Source: Saccoglossus kowalevskii (taxonomy: Eukaryota > Hemichordata > Enteropneusta > Harrimaniidae). From it: DNA of 28,763 nucleotides. Position numbers and translations under genes: made by a program. Location: NCBI RefSeq assembly GCF_000003605.2, contig NW_003147276.1:38514-67276 (forward strand), in the 5' to 3' direction. How positions within the stretch are numbered: position 1 is the first letter of the stretch; every line of letters begins with the position of its first letter. Under the pieces are notes generated by a model. It was not told where the DNA came from. It did no database searches and saw only the letters and a list, made by a program, of their open reading frames with translations. Shown here one piece after another: positions 21,467 through 28,763 of this stretch.

Positions 21467-22793
21467 ACGTAAATTTAATTCCCAAATTTGTTGAAAGTCA
21501 GAAATCTGACAGTACTGAGACAATATTTCCAAGACCACTTCAGAAAAAGATATCAATGCTTACATGTAACCAAAACTATAATAGCTTCCTCACAACTATG
21601 AACAAACAAGTGAGTGATATTCACTCATGGACTTGACCATGTTGAAAACATTTTCCCATATTTTTATTTAATCTGAGGTGAAGTACGACATACACCACCT
21701 TTAAGTCATTTGAGCATGATGACCATTAGTCTTGTATCCATGGTAACAACACTGCCACCTCTACTCTAAGGACACACAACAAATATGGCTAGGATCTTTC
21801 TATGACTTTAAATCATTTTGTTATACCGGGGTAAATCTCTTTCTGATCTATTCTGAGGTCTAATGATCAGAGGTGAGTCACTACTTTTACTGGTCATTTA
21901 GAAAACATGAATTGTAAAAACATCACAGTCGCTGCGCAATGCCTAGTGTTTGATATGGGTCCCATGTGATACACACAACACATGTAAAGTATATAATATA
22001 ACACAAAATATTTGAACGGCTGCCGCTGAAAGCACTATGTACAAATTGTTAAGTAATTGGATTTATTTGATTACTTGGTATTTAATTTAAAATTAATGAT
22101 TATTACTTATTGGAATATACAGTTTAACTAAATCTTAAACATATAAATGGCTTCATCGCTTAATCTCATAACATATTACTGACTATGAAATGGGATTGTT
22201 TTGTGTTCATGAAGAAAAAAAAAAATAGTTAAGAAATGATGAACCTAAATTATACATCAGGGTTTGGGCTAGTCCGAGCAAGACGAGTCCCACTTACAGA
22301 ATTTTAAGAAATTGAAATTTGACCCTGGATAACTTTATTAGAGATTGGACCCCAGCTTGCCTGAAAAACTGGGTCCCTCTTCAATAATTGGAGTCAGGGA
22401 AGCAAAATATGGGGTTAACGCAATCGCTGTAACATGTTTTTGTTAAGATTTTATACAAATCTGATAATTTGTGTAATTGAGGTCCTTATAACTTCATGGA
22501 TGGAGATTAGCCTTGAGAAAGATTTAGGACAAATTTAAGAGATTAGAAGGTGATAAAAACTACTGAACTTTGAAAAAAGATAACAGTATCACACGAAATC
22601 TGAGGATGTTGATGAAAACAAACAACTGACATTTGTTTTACGACTAAATACGACTAAATATAAATAACTGACAGTTAATGATGTATGTTAAAAGTTTTAT
22701 TACATTTTGAAGTGATGGTAGAGTGGTTGGGTAGAAGAAACAAACGTTGAGGTATGATTACCCTAATGAAGGATTCAAGATTGGACTTTTGTT

Positions 22794-22965
22794 TAACCTT
22801 TTCACCACCAGACTTTTTTGCCCAAATTTTTCTGCACTTTTTTTTTTATATCCTTCAATATTTCTGAAAATGAACCCTAATTTTTAGGTCAACAGACAAA
22901 ATTTGAGTCCATTTTTAATTTTCATTCAAAAAATATGCAGGTTTATTTTGTGAAAGGTGAAAAAA
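22794..22965 (+). repeat. Dispersed repeat, forward copy
   Basis: Reads AACCTTTTCACCACCAGACT, then AATGAACCCTAATTTT and CAACAGACAAAATTT. The reverse complement of 23795-23965 aligns along its length with moderate divergence. Likely an unclassified interspersed element. Confidence 0.78.
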
Positions 22966-23794
22966 ATGTTGGGTGTTATTACTTTGACTGTATATCAAGA
23001 CTTTATAGCAAACACCTTTTTTGTATGGATACAAACTATATAATCATAAATATATAATACTGATTGGCCAAGAGTGTTTTCAATTATGCAAGCACTGGTT
23101 AAATAGATGATATATCACAGTTTTTCATGTTTAGATGTAGGCCCTAAACATGAATAACAGTATCGGTAAATACATACTCCTTATAAGGACATTCAATCTC
23201 CCAATAAGGTTGGACACCAATACCCAATGCAGAATATTGTAAAAAATACATATATACATAATATTAAAATCTGTCACCCATGCAAACAAATCCAGTGAAT
23301 CAAACCAACAGATGTAAAAATTTGAAGCCAGACTAATGATATTTACAAACGTACAGTTGTGTAATACTATATCACGTTTTGTACAATATATACTTGTCAA
23401 AGTATTTCATCTAGCTATATACATGTACTACGCAATCTATTGACAGATAGACAAGTTAAATTAAAAAGGAAGTGAATATATAAATTTAATATTAGAATTC
23501 ATCGTTTCCATCACAAACCAATGAATTTTAAACCCAGTGAATATCCCTGGACCATTAAATCTGGTTTGTATCATAATTCAAAGTGAAAATTCAAATGCTA
23601 TTTTTTGATTTATTTTCAGACCAGAATCATGAAAAAATTGTTATTAATATTTTAAATCTTACTTTTTTTAGTGAAAATCAAAGTAATTGACACAGCAATT
23701 ACATTGAAAAAAGAACTGTTAGCCATTTTAATTTTGGGGAAGATAATAGTATCGTAAGCCAGTCAGAAAATTGCAAAACTTCAAAGCAGTAAAC

Positions 23795-23965
23795 ATTTTA
23801 CCAGCAACCTTTACCCTTTGAAAAAATTTTTTTTTAGTAAAAACTGAAAATTAACTAAAATTTTGTCTGTTGGCGCCAAAATTAGGGTTCATTACCACAT
23901 GATTATAAAAAAAATTGCAGAACAATTTGGCCGAGGAAGTCTGAAAAGGATGTGAAAAGGGTAAA
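23795..23965 (-). repeat. Dispersed repeat, reverse copy
   Basis: The minus strand reads ACCCTTTTCACATCC, AATGAACCCTAATTTT and CAACAGACAAAATTT, matching the copy at 22794. The two copies face each other across about 830 bp, so a transcript through both could fold back. Confidence 0.78.
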
Positions 23966-26014
23966 GATGCCTCCAGAGAGACTTTCCCACAATATTTGGG
24001 TGGGAAACAATATGACATTCACAAAGTGACTTTCACAAGATTTTGTCCCACGGTCTACAAAATTTTGATTTATAAATAGTCAAAGGCGAACAAAATCCAG
24101 ATTCCTATGTTGGCAAGATACACAGAATTACTTGGACTTGATTGAAAATATCAAGCAAGTGCTCCATATCTAGCATCTAAAGTTATTGTTTATATTCAGT
24201 CTCTGCATGTCCCCTACCATGGGATTCAATATAATGGAAATTAAGTACTACTAAAGTATGTAATGCGGAAATAATCTGAACATGGCTTAACGTGCCTATA
24301 AACAAGTACATGATGTATTATAATTATTAAACAAGATGCCTAATATTTTAAAATATTTTGTGATCTTACTTAAAGTACCCAATAAACTAAATATGTGAAT
24401 TTAATCATAGAAGTTTTGATAACAAGAACATTATGGCAGACATTGTGGTATTTTCTAAATAATTGATAGAAAATTAAAATTGTGTAACACGCGTGGAATC
24501 TGTGTATCACATGTGAAACTGTTCTTTCTCAACAATGACTTGCAAAAAAAAAGAGCGTCATCATTGACTCACAGTTAGTAAACAAATATGCATAAATTTT
24601 AAAATATATTATACACTACATGTATGTACGGTTTCTGAAACTTGAAACTGATGCTAACTTGCATACAAACAATTATTTTACAAATTCCTGTGTTTATATG
24701 TAGTCTAATCAGATACATGGCAAATGAATAAAAATATCTGTAACTCGGAAACGATGAATGCTTATTATTTCACAGGCATCAAACCTCCCATCAAGAACCA
24801 CAGAGAAATGACAGGAACACATGTACTAATGCATTCAATACACTAATTACTAAATACAGAGGCCACAAAATGGGGATTATACCGAAAATAAAATTAACAA
24901 ATTGAAACAACTACATGATCTGAATAACAAGACAATGATGAGCAAGGGATAGAATGGTGACCGGTAACAAGGACAGAATCAATTATAGACACAGACCAAA
25001 ATATGCTGCATATATCAATATGTGCAAAATTGGATACACATCTGGTAAGGTTATTAACAGTTGAACATAAAGTAATTACCTATTATAGGCTCCAGATATT
25101 GGCAGTGTAACATATTGATAAAGTCCTGGTAAGACTAGTATAGACTGCTGACTGTGTTCACAATGAGTCCACACAGTATATGTAATGCCTACACAGCCAC
25201 CAGATGTAATGTGATTGGACGAATCCCGATTACTGATGTTACTTGACCTAAATGAGGACCATTGATGACGTTTTGATTCTCATCAATTCAGACAGCTAAC
25301 ACATCAATAGAGTATTCCTATTAAATGCCTTTAATCAGCAGCAGCTTTATATTCCTCATTTTATTCTCCGTCAACCAAATCAAAGCAAAACCAAATGGTT
25401 TGAAACGCCATGCAAGGCTTGATAAAGCAGTCGAAAAACATTTGTTCTCCAGTGAATAAAACAAAACAGATAATGTTTGCACATAAAAGGATCAAGTTCC
25501 TCATTTCACTTGAGAATGTTACCCCCAAAGGAAAGTCTTTTATTGCACTGTGTGACAACACCATGATATGGAAAATTCTTTTGTTTTTATGAGCCTATAC
25601 TTTTGTTTTTATAAATACAAACTACAGAGGGCAGTATACTTCATTTGAGAGCAGTATACAGGGGAAGGATTGTTCCTGAACCTAAGTTTTATTCATATTT
25701 TACTGATTTCCTTTAATTTTTATTTCAGTCTAAAATTGTTGTAATGTTTAAATGTTTAGATCAATTTGTTTTTAAAACTTGACACACATGTGATATTTTA
25801 AATTTTATTCTGAAATTGTTATGAAAACTGGATTTTTTTTCAACTAATGTACAAATTTATTATACCATGAGTATTTAAAGTTTTAAGCCATATAGAAAAT
25901 GAAATACATAGATCTGCAATTATTGGCGATCCGCTCCGCTAGGATTGCCCTTATAATCACTTTTGTCGTTTTGTGTGTGTGTGATTTCCAGTGTTTTCAC
26001 GTATGATTTCTTCT

Positions 26015-26195
26015 GTGATTTTTTTGGCTTGGCCGATTTCTTTCAAACTTGACAGGTAGGTCACACCTTCGCCCTAGTTATTAGGAAAAATCTGGAAAAA
26101 AATGTTGGTCCACCGTTGCCATAGTAACAGCCAAAAAACTGATTTTTGGATAGCTTCGCGCCAAATGTATCTCCTCCTACAAAATTGGGATAAAA
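26015..26195 (+). repeat. Diverged direct repeat, copy 1
   Basis: GTGATTTTTTTGGCTTGGCC, then TTCAAACTTGACAGGTAGGTC, a CCACCGTTGCCATAG segment, AAAAACTGATTTTTG and CCAAATGTAT. It matches 26338-26495. Probably part of a transposable element fragment that may begin near the CGATCCGCTCCGCTAGGATT segment at about 25928. Confidence 0.8.
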
Positions 26196-26337
26196 CACTT
26201 CAGACATAGCTCATTCTACTCAGATTGAGTGTGGGCACAAAGTTACTATTTGAATTGTTGATATCTTTTTTCATCACCGAGAAATTTGACCCCAAAGTTG
26301 GGGTAACTTTTCACCAGCAACAGCTTTTAACTCCTCT

Positions 26338-26495
26338 GTGATTTTTTTCGGCTCGGCTGATTTTGTTCAAACTTCACAGGTAGGTCGTGCCGTCACTAAT
26401 TGAAAAAAATCCTGGCCCACCACTGCCGTTGCAACATCCAAAAACTGATTTTTGAATACTTTCGCCCCAAATGTATTACGTCCTACCAGTTTTGT
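26338..26495 (+). repeat. Diverged direct repeat, copy 2
   Basis: GTGATTTTTTTCGGCTCGGC, TTCAAACTTCACAGGTAGGTC, CCACTGCCGTTGCAAC, AAAAACTGATTTTTG and CCAAATGTAT. It has the same order of blocks as 26015-26195, about 324 bp downstream. Confidence 0.8.
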
Positions 26496-27546
26496 ACACA
26501 GTCAGCTGGTATCGGTGTCACTGGGTGTATATGATAAAGGGAAGTTGTGCAACCAAATTTATCGAGTTCGCAGTTTTTCGCCAATAAAAAAATAACTAAG
26601 GCAAAAACTCACGGTTTTTTCAGCATTTTTGTAATAAAGACATTATTCTCTATCAATAATCCGCCCAAAACAGGAACATTTCTACTAATTCTTGTGTTTT
26701 TTCGAAAAACCTGCGATTAGGCTACGAAAGTATGACATTCCGGAGGGGGTGAAACGGAAGAGCCAAATTTAACACGTAAAAATAGAATGTGTATTTTGAC
26801 CTCTGGCTGGACACGATACGTTTGCGGTCGTTGCCAAAGAGCCTCGCGTCCATCGCCTGGCGATGCTCTTCCATTTTTGCCACAGTGAGTGACTTTAGTG
26901 AGTTTGGCTGTGAATATTTACACCATTCAACTGTGCAAACAAGTGAAATAATGTATACCTACACTAACATGATGGACCTTGTCATTTCAAAATGACAGTG
27001 TAATATAACATTCATAATCATCAGCACAAAATCATATCTAGACTGTGTGCATTAATTAAACACTTTTTTCCCATTAAGCATCTTTGAATGGAAGCAGTAT
27101 TATTTTTTAATGTTTGCATTGCAAAATAACGTACCATGAATTGTTCAAAAACACAGGGTCTCATTATTTTTGCATATAGTTATTAATATCAAGAATTTAT
27201 ATATACCCCCGGTATGATTTTAATATGTAGTTACACAAATTGGGAGATGATCATAAAATGTACATTTCCGAAACTACTTTTTTTTCCTCAGTTTTCACTA
27301 GTGTTCTTCCTTATTTGCAAAGTGCAACAACAAACTCGCTCATTTCTGTTTACATATTTGAACCGATCTATGCATTCACTGCAATGTGTGATGCTATTGG
27401 TTCAAATACTCCATTAGTTGACTGATGCATATCACAGTAAATAGATATCAAAATTGCATATCCTTATCTTATAAGTCTTATGTTATTGTACATATTTATA
27501 TTAAAAACTTTAGGTAGTAATCTGATATTATAAATCAACAACTCAC

Positions 27547-27721
27547 CATCATGACGCCTCCTTGGAAAGTAGCTGGAGCTGATGTCACTTTCTGACTCCC
27601 TAGGTCGCTCATTATCTGTATCAGTATCGGAGGCAGGAGGAAAAGATGGTAAAATAGATGTCAACACAGGTCTAGGTATTTTACCACTTCGTAGACTATC
27701 CTGAACTTTCCTGATGGCTCT
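27547..27721 (-). CDS. Exon A: basic helix and acidic linker upstream of Ig1
   Basis: A 175-nt internal exon that enters in phase 0 after TTTTATCCACAG and leaves in phase 1 at GATG/GTGAGT. It encodes 58 residues: a basic, probably helical start (RAIRKVQDSLRSGK), a proline-containing stretch (IPRPVLTSILPSFPPA), then an acidic Ser/Asp-rich linker (SDTDTDNERPRESESDISSS) ending YFPRRRHD. The basic start resembles in character the calmodulin-binding or autoinhibitory tail that follows the kinase domain in MLCK-type kinases, which would place a kinase upstream outside the window. That is inference from composition only and no kinase motif is visible. Splice sites, phase and the in-frame join to exon B (HD-E-LTASDSD) support it as real coding sequence. 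Confidence 0.85.
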
Positions 27722-28763
27722 CTGTGGATAAAACAAGTTTATGTGTGTTACTAAATGTGTTTTGGATTACACCTCTGAGTGGTTTCGGTGACTGCGGCAG
27801 GATTTGTCATGTTTTTTTCTGATTGGTTGCTGAAAAAGAAATTACTGTTATCAGCAAGCAGGATCTGGTTGAAATCAAGAAGATGATGACTATTAATGTT
27901 TGTAAATGATTTAAGTTCTGAGAAGAAAATGAGGGAGTCAACTGATGTGTGGTTTGTCTTTTCAAGATGTGCATCTTTTTGCTCCAGGGCATCTCCAAAC
28001 TGGTCCCGGGCATCTCCAAACTTTCTTGTACTGTACTGTTACTGAAATTTTCAATTGTAGTAATTATTGAACAATGCTTTGAGTAAGCCACCAAAACCTT
28101 TACTTAGATCACAAATACTGCAATATATCAGAATACCTGGCAAATCGATGATCAATCAGATGAAAAGTACCTGTGTTTCTCTGAGATTGATGAACTTCAA
28201 ATTGATTTTGATTCTGACTAAAGAAAACATCAGTATGTAACTCTCAATCATTTTGTTGCAGATTTTCGCTTCTTCTTCTGTATTTTGCTATAATTTCTTC
28301 TATAATTTTGGACCAAATGGAAATACTTCCTATTGATTGTAAGTCTTAATCAAAATTTTGAGGAAAATCTGATTATTATGCAGGTTTTGCGAATGGTGAC
28401 AGAAGTCGACTTTGACCTTTAAAGAGGCACTGTAAAAATAACTATACAAAAAATGAAGTGGAATAGCAAGCATGCTATTTTACTGAACTTGACTGAAAAC
28501 TTGTTAGTGTGGGAAAATGTCATCATGTTGATGAGACAGTGTATTTTCTGTGTAACATACACTAAATGAAATGAGAAATCATTGAAATCTAATGCTGACA
28601 GAATTATTTTTACTGTAGAATTAACTCTTCAATTCAGATGTATCAAGTTATATGCACCTATATGCTGCCAGCTTTACAAGAATTCTATCCCCTTCTTGTT
28701 TACCTATAATTTCATCAGTATAGATATACATGTCCACAGAGAGGCAAGTATTTGATCTGTGAA
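27722..28763 (-). other. Region upstream of exon A, intron or introns of the Ig gene
   Basis: AT-rich sequence containing the tentative exon at 28217-28171 and a 15-bp direct repeat (GGGCATCTCCAAACT at 27987 and 28008). No kinase, Ig or FN3 coding was recognised. The 5' end of the gene lies outside the window. Confidence 0.6.
28171..28217 (-). CDS. Possible 47-nt exon upstream of exon A
   Basis: A candidate micro-exon. On the minus strand the sequence GATGTTTTCTTTAG gives a good pyrimidine tract and acceptor, with TACTGAT shortly upstream as a possible branch site. CACAG/GTACTT gives a moderate donor. Only one frame is open and ends in phase 0, as exon A requires. It reads RIKINLKFINLRETQ and would continue directly into RAIRKVQDSL of exon A, extending the same basic amphipathic helix. 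Its entry phase would be 1. The fit of phase and amino-acid character is encouraging, but short exons arise easily by chance and the donor is not strong. Without transcript or cross-species support it stays tentative. Confidence 0.35.

Larger units (their letters stand above)
20953..27546 (-). other. Intron A-B (6,594 bp), phase 1
   Basis: GT/AG intron between exon A and exon B. It holds a three-copy repeat (21229-21466), an inverted pair of dispersed repeats (22794-22965 and 23795-23965) and a duplicated block (26015-26495). 23966-25920 is AT-rich with nothing recognised. 26740-26880 is locally richer in CpG. Confidence 0.9.

Noticed and set aside
27807-28094. 95-codon minus-strand open frame upstream of exon A
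   Set aside because: It runs through a 21-bp-period direct repeat, has no family motif, and has no donor that would give the phase 0 entry needed by exon A.
28690-28763. Possible exon at the window edge ending ATTATAG/GTAAAC on the minus strand
   Set aside because: The frame that would end in phase 0 contains a stop codon directly before the donor, so it cannot join exon A. The other frames show no motif.

Overview
The window reads as eukaryotic (metazoan) nuclear DNA. It is AT-rich, has no long open reading frames, and carries a set of short exons on the minus strand with matching GT/AG splice sites and matching phases. The exons encode intracellular I-set immunoglobulin (Ig) domains of the kind found in giant muscle and cytoskeletal proteins (titin/twitchin, obscurin/Unc-89, SPEG, MLCK, palladin classes), joined by acidic Ser/Thr-rich linkers. 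Long introns, the dispersed repeat types and a TA-flanked element rich in TTTTCGC motifs suggest a marine invertebrate, possibly a mollusc or another lophotrochozoan. That placement is a guess and no species is named.

Gene layout, in transcription order on the minus strand: exon A 27721-27547 (basic helix, then acidic linker); exon B 20952-20733 (linker and N-terminal half of Ig1); exon C 10147-10035 (C-terminal half of Ig1); exon D 3917-3680 (linker and N-terminal half of Ig2); exon E 1307-1129 (C-terminal half of Ig2). They join in frame into 308 residues without a stop. The gene is open at both ends of the window. A 47-nt exon at 28217-28171 could precede exon A but is unproven. Introns are about 6.6, 10.6, 6.1 and 2.4 kb. 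Each Ig plus its linker forms a two-exon phase 1-1 module (333 and 417 nt), so whole modules can be gained, lost or skipped in frame, while no single exon can.

The rest, over 95 per cent of the window, is intron and repeats. There are four arrays of three or more tandem copies: a 41-bp unit at 1489-1945, a 38-bp unit at 4080-6420 (about 61 copies with higher-order structure), a 35-bp unit at 10533-10977 and an approximately 80-bp unit at 21229-21466. There is exactly one in each complete intron, and each ends 162-385 nt upstream of that intron's 3' splice site. On the sense strand the 35-bp and 41-bp units look like branch point, pyrimidine tract and AG. The 38-bp unit is G-rich with a GGTTGGAGGAGGG motif. 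Other items are two-copy duplications (2731, 8175, 8673, 16941/17598, 18059, 26015/26338), a TA-flanked MITE-like element (12616-12827), a pair of inverted dispersed repeats (22794/23965) and several perfect hairpins.

I saw no RNA genes and no second convincing gene. Most of the longer open frames lie inside repeats and are shadows.
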